Under the pieces are notes generated by a model. That model searched no databases and was not told where the DNA came from. It worked only from the letters and a program-made list of their open reading frames with translations. Below, piece after piece: positions 1 to 11,100 of a DNA stretch of 64,000 nt. The DNA is from Combretum micranthum (Eukaryota; Streptophyta; Magnoliopsida; Myrtales; Combretaceae): the NCBI GenBank assembly GCA_024138025.1, contig JAMXBD010002220.1:1-64000 (forward strand), read 5' to 3'. The number at the start of each line of letters is the position of its first letter. The stretch's first letter is position 1. Position numbers and translations under genes: made by a program.

Positions 1-1030
1 GCCTATTTAGAAGATGAAGAAACAAGATACTTTTAGTTACTTGACTTACAATGGACAGGTGTAGATGAAGACTTTAATAATTCTTGATACTAGAAAACTT
101 AACATATTCATTCCGTAGAAACCATAATAGTTTTTTAGATGCACTAATGGAAAAGGAATATGTATTGATTGAAATCTCGGATTCTTATTTTGCAATTTTC
201 TACAATGACACTTCGTATGCCTTGTCCTATGACAATAGTGACTCACAATCACCCTGGATTTTGTATCCTTTATTTCTCCCATAACTTCAACAAAAATATC
301 AACAACATCAAACAATATAGTAAAAAATAAAATAGTCACAATGTAACCAAAATAAACTCAATTATGAATCCAAACCCGTTCATATGCCAATCACCACACT
401 AGACCGAACCACTGTTGCAATGCTAGACACTCGAAATCCCAAACCACTAAATGAATGCCAAATGAACTAAACGAACGCCAAATCGATTCAATGAATACAA
501 AACACCAAAATGCCAACCAAACACTCCAATCCCACACGAAAACCAAGCCAAGACCAAAGCCCCTTGCTTTAGTCAACTTGCCAAAACTGAAGAGGGTTGT
601 GCAACCAGCATCTTATCCACTTCCAACCAAATTGGGACTAAACCCTAATCATAACCAACTGTGCACTTTTAAAAACACCAACCTGAAACCCTAATCTTCA
701 CAAAAGTTCCGCGCCTAAATATGCAACACGAAAAGGAACCACACACCCAGGTTACTATTCCAGGCGAGTCAAACATCAGTGGCCGAAGTTGATTCCAACA
801 CCACACGTGCCCTCACGCACTGATGCATGGTGGCATGTGTGTGTCACGCGTGCTCATTTGGAGACCGTACTCTCTAGACACCCTAATCGGAGTATGGCCT
901 TTCTCTTTAGTCTGGTTGTGTTGAAGAAAGACTAGGTCCAAGATGATGACCAAATACTCCTCAAAGATTCATCCGTAATCGCAAATTTGAGAAGTATGTA
1001 AATTACAAAATTTTTCGAAATTAAGCTTTG
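1..1030. other. Non-coding sequence, no recognised feature
   Basis: I see no conserved reading frame here on either strand. Short open frames exist but match no family I know, and no callose synthase exon could be found. It is presumably intron or intergenic DNA upstream of the visible exons. If the candidate LTR to its right is real, part of this could be internal sequence of a degraded minus-strand copia element, but no copia motif is visible. Confidence 0.5.
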
Positions 1031-1036
1031 ACACCA

Positions 1037-1140
1037 TGTAATGTATAGAGAATAATAGGAGAATTGTATATGTTTCATTGATTCATAGGTTACATATATA
1101 TATATAATATATATATCTACTACATGATGTCATTAACTAA
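1037..1140 (-). repeat. Possible LTR of a minus-strand copia-like element
   Basis: The sequence GCTTTGACACCA directly before TGTAATG resembles, on the minus strand, an initiator-Met tRNA primer-binding site (consensus TGGTATCAGAGC) next to an LTR start. The two clear copia elements in this window have the same arrangement. No partner LTR and no coding motif were found, so this is weak. An (AT)n tract follows within it. Confidence 0.25.
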
Positions 1141-1239
1141 AAAAAAAAAGAAAATCCCTATTTAAGACTGGACAGAATTAATTTCTTATTTAGGACACTA
1201 ATTGAAATTAATTCCTTAAATAAGGTTAAAATAAAAATA

Positions 1240-1570
1240 ATTACCAATTTACCACATCAAAATTGCGTTTTTATCACAAGATATACGAGTGAACAGTAAA
1301 TGCACATATATCGTGTCTTTAAAACGCGATATACACGTGCATATCGCGACTATAAAATGCGATATATATTTGACGTACGAGCAATATCACGATTATTAAT
1401 CGTGATATCCGTACAAAATACTTATATCGTGATATTGTGACCGTAGTCAAATATAAATCGCGATTCTTTCACGAGATTTTTGTATAAAATTGCATATCCT
1501 CTTTCTTAAACGCGATTTTGCAATTGGAAATTGGTAATTAATTTCATTCAAATGGTATATTAGTAATTAT
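1240..1570. repeat. GCGATA-word repeat, copy 1
   Basis: This segment repeats the words CGCGATA, ATCGCGA and ATCGTGAT in both orientations. It contains a 21-bp hairpin (ATCACGATTA, one base, TAATCGTGAT) at 1386-1406. It is bracketed by ATTACCAATTTACC on the left and GGTAATTAATTTCATT on the right. The right bracket (GGTAATT, then AT-rich sequence, then a TAGACATG-like word) recurs beside the copies near 25.6 and 27.3 kb. I do not recognise the family; a non-autonomous inverted-repeat element is the simplest reading. Confidence 0.45.
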
Positions 1571-1639
1571 TTTGTATAGGGACCTTAGACATGTATTGGA
1601 CTCAGACTAGACATTAATATATATATTTATTTATTTTCT

Positions 1640-2120
1640 ATAACAAAATCAACTGTTGTTAGACTTCAAAAGGCTTCCTGACCAACATCTATTAGGAATG
1701 CCACCTTGGAAGCCTTAAAAAGCGTAATTGATTATTTGAAAACCAGAAGTTCCCTTAAGCTTCATTTTCTTCTTGTCAAACCCACCAAAAGAGATATACA
1801 TTGAAGCTTTTGCATGATCAAAACAACTTCTCGTCCCAGATTTCAAACTCCTGTTATTTCCTCCAATTTTGAAAAGCAAGATGGCAAGGGTTTGTTCTCT
1901 TCTTGAGGTCGTTATTGAAGGCAAACTACTAGTTTACCTCTCTTCATATTTGGGGGAAAGAATTGCAAGATGTATTTGAGAACAAAAGCAAAATGTTGTA
2001 ATTTGGTTTAGGAATTCAATAGCTTATGCTTGGTTTTGTAATCTGTAACACATGCTGTTTGGAGATATTTGGAACTTCCTTGTTCGGATGATGTTACAAA
2101 GTCACATTTTTAATATGGCT
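1640..2120. other. Non-coding spacer, nothing recognised
   Basis: A 69-codon open frame on the minus strand (1715-1924) matches no known domain. Nothing else is visible. Confidence 0.4.
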
Positions 2121-4765
2121 GTATAATAAAACCCCTAGTCCTGTTAAGTTCTCTGTGATGTTTTTCAAAGTCACATAGCATACGATTGGCTTGCAATTGC
2201 CAGTGTAGACATGGGTTTCTCTCTTGGAAATTTCTACCAAAGGAAACAAATACTTCTATCACTTAAGTAGCAAAATCATTCTATTGGATTTAAGGTCTAT
2301 AACATGCTGCAACCTGGTCTATAATGCCTTACCCATATCTCATGCAAATAGCATCAAAGCAATCCTTCAACTTGATTGAGCATGAATTTCTTAGATGCTC
2401 TGTCAATGTAGCGACGATGAAGGCTTTGGACACTGTAAGTTGGGTTTTTCTTGAAGAGGTTTTCGTATTTATAAAGTTTCCTACTCACATGTGCGAGGTC
2501 CTTTCAAAGCTCTAGGATTATCGCAAGTCAATCCTCTCTTTCTGAACTTTTTTTATTGGCTAAGAGTTTTCTCCTCTCTAATGATTTGAAGATGGATTGA
2601 TTCCACCTCTGCTTTGCTGACGACTGCTAATTCTTCATGGGGTGATATCAAAGATTTAGCTTAGTTAAAGAGGCTTTCTCTAAGTTTGAGATGCCTGCAT
2701 GTTAGTGCACAAAATGGGAGAAAATTCGTTTTTTTTTTTTTTTTTGTTTTTTCAATAACACTATCAAAGAGCAAATCTACAAATTCGAGGTTTTGTAGGA
2801 GAACATCCTATTTGCTACTTGGGGATCCCCTTGGTTTCGATTAGATTATGAGTAGGGGCTATGAAAGACTCATTTTGGGTATGACAAAATGCATGAATTC
2901 ATGGTTTGCGAAGTTCCTACCTCACTTATGGTAGGTTGCAGCTTATAAATTCTTTTATTTTTCCTGTGGAAACCTCTGTTCACTTGTTGGGGGTTCACCC
3001 GTGTGGGCCGGGGTAGCGGTGGGGGTGTCTAGATCATGGTGAGCAAGATAGGCCATGCGTTTATGCAAAGATAGCTTTTTAATTATCATTTTTGGTAATA
3101 CTGTCATTTTATAAGGATGCTGCATCATTGAAATTTCTTTCTAATGGTGCAATGCTGGCTTGACTAAGGATGAAAATTTCCTGTTTCTATATAAAGCAAC
3201 CTTGCAAGGCGACCTCCTTTCTATTAACATCATACAACAAGCTCTTGATTTGTTTCAGAACCCACCAAGCCTCAATGGCTCGAAAAGCTTAGTACTTTTT
3301 TGCAATGTGATTCCCAGTACAAAGGATTCTCTACCCTCTTGGGTTTAGGAGGGTAAGTTGCCAATTCGATACCTTGGTTTCTTCCTCATCTCTTCAAACT
3401 AGAAGATAGATTGTGATGTGCTAATCCAAAAAATCACTGCTAGATTTGATTCTTGGACAAGCAAGATTTCTTACGCAGGCTGTCTTCAACTTATGAAGTT
3501 AGTTATTTTCTCAATGCAAGTTTATTAGGCATCAATCTTCATTCTTCTTAAGAAGATGGTTAAAACTATGGAACAACTTATGAGGAATTTTCTTTGGAGT
3601 GGTAATCCCAATGTATCCTCTAAAGCTAAAGTAAAATGGGATGTTGTTTGTTCTCCCTTTGTTGAACGTGGTCTTGGTATTCCTAAGTTAGAGATATGGA
3701 TCATGGCGGCACGGTTGAAAAACATTCGGCATCTATGTAAGGGTGGCTTTCACGGCGTTTAGATAGATTGGATTCACTCCGTTTTTTTTTCAATGGAAGA
3801 AGTTTTTGGTCTATTAAATGTCCTTCTGCTTGTTCATGATCTTGGAGGAAACTCCTCAAGTTGCGAGCTTTTGTCGCCTTTTCTTCTACTGGAAAGTTGG
3901 GGATGGCTTGTCCACTTCTTTATAGTCGGATTTTTGGCTTCTACAAGGACCTATTGACCTGAACTACAGTTGTAGGGAAATCTCCTCTTGTCAGCTAGAT
4001 TGTGTTCCTTACATGGGTCTTCCCATCCGTGCCCTTTTGGGAATATTTTTAGATACCCCATTATGTCTCACCGAATTCCATGGCTACTGACATAATGATT
4101 TGGCACCCGTCTTCTTTGGGGATTTTTTCTATCAGGAGTGCCTATAATGCTCTCCAAATGGTTGGTTCAAGGGTCTCTTTGTCTAAGCTTGTTTGGTTTA
4201 GGAAATCTATGCCTATATATTGCTTCATTCTTTGGCTGGCTTACAATGGTAAATTATACACCTTAGGTAAGCTGAATCTTTTGGGAATTATCTCCCTTGT
4301 GACCTGCTTCTTATGCAATTCACAATCTGCATCTCACCAATAGCTTTTCTTTCAATACCAGTACTCTAGCAGTGCTTGGTCTTTGATAATGTCAGCTCTT
4401 GACTGTCCTTCCTCCTTTAGTTCTTGGCAAGGCGCTATTGATGGCATCTTTTGTCACAACCCCAATCAAAATGCCCTTAAATGGAAGATAGCTTTTGCAG
4501 CATTAGTGTATTGCATATGAGACACATGCAACTCGTCCTGTTTAAGGAGACATGTACCTATTAGTTCCTTTCTAGCTAGGAAAATCATGAATTAGTAAAT
4601 GTCCTTATTTAAGGATGATAGAGTTTGCTTGACTTTAGCTTGACAGGTTTGTTCTAGTTTATCCTGTATAGGCTTTTTTTTGGTCTGAGCTCCAGTCTTG
4701 CTTTGCGGCTATTTCCCTTTCTTGATTATTAATGAGTTTTTTGATTTATCCCAGAAAAAAAAAAA
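2120..4765 (+). mobile_element. Decayed LINE (non-LTR retrotransposon), ORF2 3' part, copy 1
   Basis: Translated pieces in several frames match a plant L1-type ORF2. They include an RT segment like KALDTVSWVFLEEVFVFIKF (about 2420-2480), then the catalytic FADD box (CFADDC, near 2607-2627). Next comes the domain after RT (NFLWSGNPNVSSKAKVKWD, about 3590-3645) and a zf-RVT-like segment (IRSAYNALQMVG, about 4130-4165). Stops and frameshifts are frequent, so it is not functional. The piece ends near an A-tract at 4754-4765, which is probably the poly(A) tail. Its 3' half is clearly related to the second copy at 23150-23905, in the same orientation. It sits in the intron left of the first visible callose synthase exon. 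Confidence 0.75.
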
Positions 4766-5042
4766 ACCTTGCAAGGGAGTTAAGTTGTAATTATTGGTTT
4801 TCTATGGGATGTTGACTAAATCATGAAGACATAAAAAAAAAAAAAGGGGGGGGGGAGGGAGAACATCGTGTGAGGACACCTTTTTCATATCATATCACAG
4901 CTCATTATCTTCCTGATTATTTGCTGGCTTCTCTTGTATGAAGTATACCATTTCCTCATGCAGCAGTTATTTGATTGATTTTTAGCCTGTCCATACAAAT
5001 TTTGATGACTTCTCTTCTTTGGATTTGACTTTGTATACTCAG

Positions 5043-5129
5043 ATCTATCTTTTGGACATTCATGTTTTTTACACTGTCATATCTGCCATATGGGGATTTT
5101 TGCTGGGGGCAAGAGATCGTTTGGGAGAG
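5043..5129 (+). CDS. CALS9: CALS9 exon 1 of window (29 codons, phase 0-0)
   Basis: It begins after TATACTCAG and ends before GTAAAATG. It encodes a membrane segment followed by [12 protein letters not shown], the end of the N-terminal transmembrane cluster, where the chain enters the large cytosolic loop. The exon that should precede it (family motif SLWAPVVA) is not in the window. Confidence 0.85.
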
Positions 5130-8100
5130 GTAAAATGTATTTCTTGGTTTAAATTTCACCTTTACCAGTGTTCTGCACGTTATGCTTTCTCATAAATTCT
5201 TAGGAGATCCTCAAAATTTTTTCAATATTATCTGCATTGTTGCTATTTGATACGTTTTTGTGAAAATAGCAAATGTGCATTGGCTGCAATGCGCAGAGCC
5301 TGAGGGTGCCCTAGATTTCTTATCAAAGAGAAAAATTTTGGGTTTGAGACAAGGTTAAATTTTGCTGTGGGCACTCACAGTTTCCCAATAGATTATTCTA
5401 TGCAGATATTTGTACTCTGAAACTGTCTTTGTTGTGCAGATTAGATCATTGGAATCCCTCCAAAGACTTTTTGAGAATTCCCAGGTGGTTTTATGGATAA
5501 TCTTCATGTGCCACCTCTGGGAAGGTCTGGTGACGGCTGAACTTTGAACTTCTTTTAATGAGAATTGGAATTTTGCAGAATATTTATAAGCACATCTTTT
5601 TGTCATTGGTATCGTATTCAACTATTACCTTTTGTGCAGGACAACAAACCAGCACCCAAATCAGGTGAACTTTGATTTTCTCTGGTTTTGTTACTAAATA
5701 TTCAGAAACCTAAGATGGTCTGCATTCGAATGAGGACTACGCCAGGCTAGCAAGTGTGGACCTTTATATATTATATTAGTGATTGGTTTATGACTTCTCG
5801 TGACTCCTAGTTACCAACCATTTCTTCTTAGCGAAATATATGTTGTCCTTGTTGAAATTGATCTCTTATTTGTTATCAAAATTTTTGTTGATTGCTAAAC
5901 AGCTCCTTTTTTGAACTCCTGCTTCCATTAATCTTCTACTTCTTCAAATTTCAACCACTTTGCCTGCTATTTACATAAATACTTGTGGAACGTATCTCCT
6001 TATGATAGGGAGGTCACATTCAATCCATGCATGCTTGAGGATCTTCCTTTCTGACCCTTCTTTTCATGTGAAGGTTGTGGAGAAATGCAAGGTGGATGCT
6101 TCGCAATTTTCTCCTTTCTGGAATGAAATTGTCAAGAACCTTAGAGAAGATTACATTACCAATCTGTGAGTATCAACTGTTAATGATTTTTTGGACTGGT
6201 GTATTTTCCTTGTTTTCATTGTTTTGTTAGCTATGATTTCTCTAGTTGTTAAAACTATTTGTTTCGCATTTCAGGGAAATGGAGTTGCTTTTAATGCCTA
6301 AAAATTCTTGGAAACTTCCTTTAGTTCAATGGCCACTTTTTCTTCTTGCTAGCAAGGTCATTCAGCTAACCTTTTCCAAATTTCTAATTTATTTCCTGTT
6401 TCCATTTATGCCCTTGGTAGCAAAGACCTCTTCCTGGTGATTTACAAATTCTTTTACCTATATTCTATTTTGCTATATGTTATGCAGATATTTTTGGCCA
6501 AAGATATTGCTGTAGAAAGTGCAGAATCACAAGATGAGCTGTGGGAAAGAATCTCTAGGGATGACTATATGAAATATGCAGTTGAAGAATGCTATTACAT
6601 TTTAAAGTATATATTAACAGAAATATTGGATGGAGAGGGAAGGATGTGGTAAGTGTATGTTGGTTATCTCATTTCAATTTCTGAACAAGATTCTTAGTTT
6701 ATGCTATTGTAGGGTTGAAAGGATATATGAAGACATGGAAGCGAGTATGAAAAAAAGGAGCATTCATGTTGATTTTCGGTTAAATAAGCTTCCTCTGGTT
6801 ATTTCAAGAGTTACAGCATTAATGGGAATATTGGTTCGTATCCCATTCATTATATTTTACTTTCTTTTCTTTTCTTTTTTTTTTTTTTTACTGAATGAAC
6901 TGTTCCTTTTATGTCTGGTATGTATTGTTGTCCTTCTTCCATCCCCTTGTGCATTATATTGGCCTATAGGACCTCTGCTCAAATTTTGGATGGCTGTTAG
7001 AGGCCAAATACCTTATATTACTGAAGGAATGAGTTTTTGTTATTATCAATCTCTAAATTAAAATGCTTTTGTTGAATTTTTGATCCATCTTGACTTGTCT
7101 TGTTCTATCAAGATGTACTAACAATATTTATAGCTTCTCTTTTTCTATGTTTTTATTTCTTATTTTTTATACTTTTGGGTGATGTGTGGATTTTTGGAGT
7201 TTAGAGTGAGTGTATTGTGAATTTTTTGTTAAATTAGACTTCTTTCCTAATTAATTACCAAAATAGGACATAAACAAACTTAATTGCCAAAATAACTTGC
7301 CAATTTTGCATTTGGAAAATGCGGATGTGTCATGTGTATATTATGCATATAGAAGATGCCCAACATGTACAAGTTGCCCATCTTCAGCATGCGCAATATG
7401 TACAAGTTGCCCATTTTCAGCATGCGCAATATGTACAAGTTGCCCATTTTCAGCATGCGCAACTACATGTTGCCTATTTTCAGCATGCGCAACTACATGT
7501 TGCCCATCTTCAACATGCGCAATAATGTTGCCCATCCCCAACATGTGAATTTAATGCTCTATTCTAGTAATTAATTTGCTGTGTGTCCTACTTTAATAAT
7601 TTCTTTTTTGAAAAGGGTTAGGCCGATCTTTCACCTGTGTAATGTCAAAATTGGACTATTTACCTTCAAGCATATGAGATTTATGCACCAGTTAAGTATA
7701 TCTTGTACCATATTGGCAGCCCCAGTAAGTAGCCTTGTTGGGATTTAGATGTAGTTTCAAGCAATTTGTCATGAAAACTCCTAAGCATTATTCATTGGCT
7801 TGCCCCTTTCTGGTTTTTCTAATTATTGACTTATTTATGACACAATTTGGTTGCCTCTTTCTAGTAATTTTCCAATATCAGCTATTTGGGTTGTGTTATT
7901 CTTGCTGCAGCTCGACTCACCATTCTAAAAACATCTGCAATGTTGGACTGCATGGGAGACTAATAAATTAGTCCATACTTCACATGGCCCTAATGAGATG
8001 TTAGCATTAGGCCAGTGGAGATGGATTTGAACGTATGATGCTTACCTCAACTGAAGTACTATATTGTTGCCAAGATTGTTGGTAATCCTTATAGGATATT

Positions 8101-11100
8101 GTTTGTGCAAAGCCTCCATCTAGAAATGTTCATATCAATTTTACGGTACAATCCTACTAATATGTTCAGCCAAGACTAGGATGATACAGTGAGTTTTCAT
8201 CTTTGTCCAAGGAAGGAACATTTTTACAAAATCCAATTTTATTTTTGTGTACCTTTATGGCCACAAATGCCACCATATACCTCTCATGTGATTTATAAGT
8301 GAATACTGGGTTTGGTATAGGTCGTATAAAACTTGAACCCACTCCGATTTCTTGTAGAGTTTACTAAACCCGACTTTAAATCCTACAAGGATTTTTTCAT
8401 CATGCCCAAATCTAGCTCTATAGGGCTTTTTGGCATTGAACCTGCCCCTATAATGAACTACTGACCATCCATAAACCCCCACCCACAACCCCCCCTCTTT
8501 TACTCATATATTATAATTGTTGCTATTCTTGCAACACTATCAGATATTTCATGTAAAGCAAATCTCATATGCTTCTTCAGATTCACAAAATTTAACAAAG
8601 ATCATATTTAGCAACTAATAAACTTCAGTTTCAAGTTACTATACTCTACCTAGAAAATGTGAAGAGAAATTAGCAATGAGATCCAAACAAAATCAGGGTA
8701 CTAAAATGGTGTTAGAGAGAGGGAGGGAGGGGGGGGGGGGGAGGGAGAGGAGGGGGGTTGGGGGTGTGAGGGAGGGAGGGAGAAGGAATGTAGACGAACT
8801 GGTTGTTAAAGAATGGAAGAGAGAGGACTGATAAAGTGGATAGAGACTAGAGACACAAGATTCGTGAGAGAGAGGGAAGACGGAGATTGAGAGAGGAGAG
8901 TTCTAGATGTAGGATTATTTTCTCTTTGTTTGTGAGCTGTGAGTTCATAACCGAAACTCACATAAACGTGAAGGGAGAGACCGAGAAAGGCTGAGAGAGC
9001 CGTAGGATTCTAAATGTTAGGCTGAGTTTCCTACAGAGTTTTATTTCAAATTTTGAACCCAAACCAAAACCCTATAGTGTTTTGGAGGAATGCCCAGACC
9101 TGATCATAAAACCTGTAGGGTTTTTTAGCGGATAGGGTGCACCATATTATTTTTTTTTTTGTTCTATAGAGTTTTTAGTGGATAGGGTACCCATATCGAT
9201 TTTTTCTTTTCTTTTGCTTTTTTATAATTTTTTTTTTCCATTTGATTTTTATTTTTAATAATGAAACCTAATGTTTATGTTTTATGCATCTTTAGCATAG
9301 TCACTCCTCATTTATTGCTTTTGCCTAGGTTTTGTTTTCCAGTTTTTCTTGTATAGCATTATGAGCAAAGAGATGTTCTCAAATCTCATTGGCATGGTTA
9401 GGGTGTAAAAGGTGTAAATATGCTTTTTTTTTCCTTCAAAACTTATATATTACAAAACATTAACTGGGATAATTCTTCAACAGGTGATGTTGCTGTTTCA
9501 TAATTTGATTTATATGTTTTCTTTTTATTTTTTCCTTGGTTGATGCTATATTTATAGTTAAAAAATTGAAGCGTGCGCGCGCCCCCCCCCCCCCCCCCCC
9601 CCCCCCTTCCCCCCCCCTCCCCCTCCTCCTCCTCCTCCTCATATATGAACACACGAACATGGCTTTGTTCTATTATGTGAAGCTAATTAATTGGAGATTT
9701 AAATGATGATATGGGGACGTGAAATCAACATTTTCCTTCCTAATACTATGTAATTTTTTTTATTTATTTATCTAATTTAATCTTGTAGATATAGGGGAGT
9801 TTACTTGGGGTAAGAAAATTTTGGACTGGCAACAACTAACTTTTCACCTGTCATGACCTACTAGTGTCAGCATCATTTTTCTGATTATTTTTCTAGTTCC
9901 ATTCTAGAAAGGGCTAACAACATGGTTAAAACCTGCTTCCTTGGGAATTCAACCTTATGTTATTCTGGTTTTGAACTGGAGGCAAATAGGTTGGTGTTCA
10001 GGGAAGTAATTTCAGAAAATTTGAAAACATTCTTGCTGCAGCATTTCCCTTCCTACAAAGCTTTAAAGCCCGAGGTTCTTTATTGGTGTGTTTGCTGGTT
10101 CTGAATGAAATTTTTATCTTGCAGAAAAAAGTGGAAACTCCTGATTTGGAGAAGGGAGCAGTGAAGGCTGTTCAAGATTTGTATGATGTTGTACGGCATG
10201 ATGTACTTTCAATAGATATGAGGTCTGCTATGTCATGCTCATTGCTATGGGACACAGAATTTGGACGAGTCTATCCTGACTTTTTGCATGTTTATCCAGG
10301 GAAAACTACGAGACATGGAATTTGCTGTCTAAGGCAAGAACTGAAGGGCGTTTATTTGCCAATTTGAAATGGCCTAGGGATCCCGATTTGGTAAAATTCT
10401 AATTTTCTGAATACCTTGTTCTTATGGATGATTACTGTCATTTGTTGAGGAAATTTCACTGATTTTCAGGGCGCACAAGTCAAGAGGCTATATTCATTGT
10501 TAACTATAAAGGATTCTGCTTCGAATATTCCAAAAAATCTTGAGGCTAGACGTCGGTTGGAATTCTTCACCAACTCCTTGTTCATGAAAATGCCACCAGC
10601 AAAACCAGTCCGCGAGATGCTGTCCTTCAGGCAATACGCCTATTTAACTTTCTACATCTATATAAATGCATTAGAAATATATATGTACCCACATGTGTAT
10701 ATATATATTTTGCTTATCTATTATGGGTTCATTGTCCTGTGTTTTTTTTTTTTTGGGTTGGGGGTGGTGGGATATCATTTTTGGGTCATCCAATTTTCTC
10801 TTTTTGCAATTTAGTATCAAAACTTTGATATTGTAGGTTAGCATATGAACCTGTTGAATTTGCTAAAGTTAGTGTCTTTCACTGTTTTAGGCTTCAAATG
10901 TTATTAAATTGGGGTAAATTATATTGAAAGTATCAACGTTAAGGATAAATTTATTTAAACCATCAATATTTCGAGTGTTTAAAAACAAAATCAACTTTTG
11001 GGTATGTTATGATATAAATATAATAGCCTATACTATATCTATAAGTTTAAGTTTTTAGATTAGATGGTTGTGGTGCTAATTTTAATATGGTATTAGAGAA

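Larger units (their letters stand above)
6834..10124 (+). other. CALS9 intron (3.3 kb) with minisatellite and low-complexity tracts
   Basis: Apart from the separately listed minisatellite and the G- and C-rich tracts, I see no gene. Two AT-rich stretches, near 8300-8460 and 9025-9130, share words around CCTACA/TATAGGGTTTT and AAACCTGTAGGG, suggesting an old dispersed repeat. Confidence 0.6.

Noticed and set aside
1715..1924. Minus-strand 69-codon frame
   Set aside because: It does not match a family I know and has no gene context; probably repeat-derived or chance.
7353..7550. Regularly spaced repeat resembling a CRISPR array
   Set aside because: Units are contiguous tandem repeats without unique spacers, in a plant intron.
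7280..7574. Overlapping open frames of 60-83 codons on both strands
   Set aside because: They are products of the 33/30-bp minisatellite, whose unit lengths keep every frame open; mirrored repeats of [15 protein letters not shown] sequence are not a protein family.
9443..9660. Minus-strand Glu/Gly/Arg-rich open frames
   Set aside because: They arise from the poly-C and CCT low-complexity tract.
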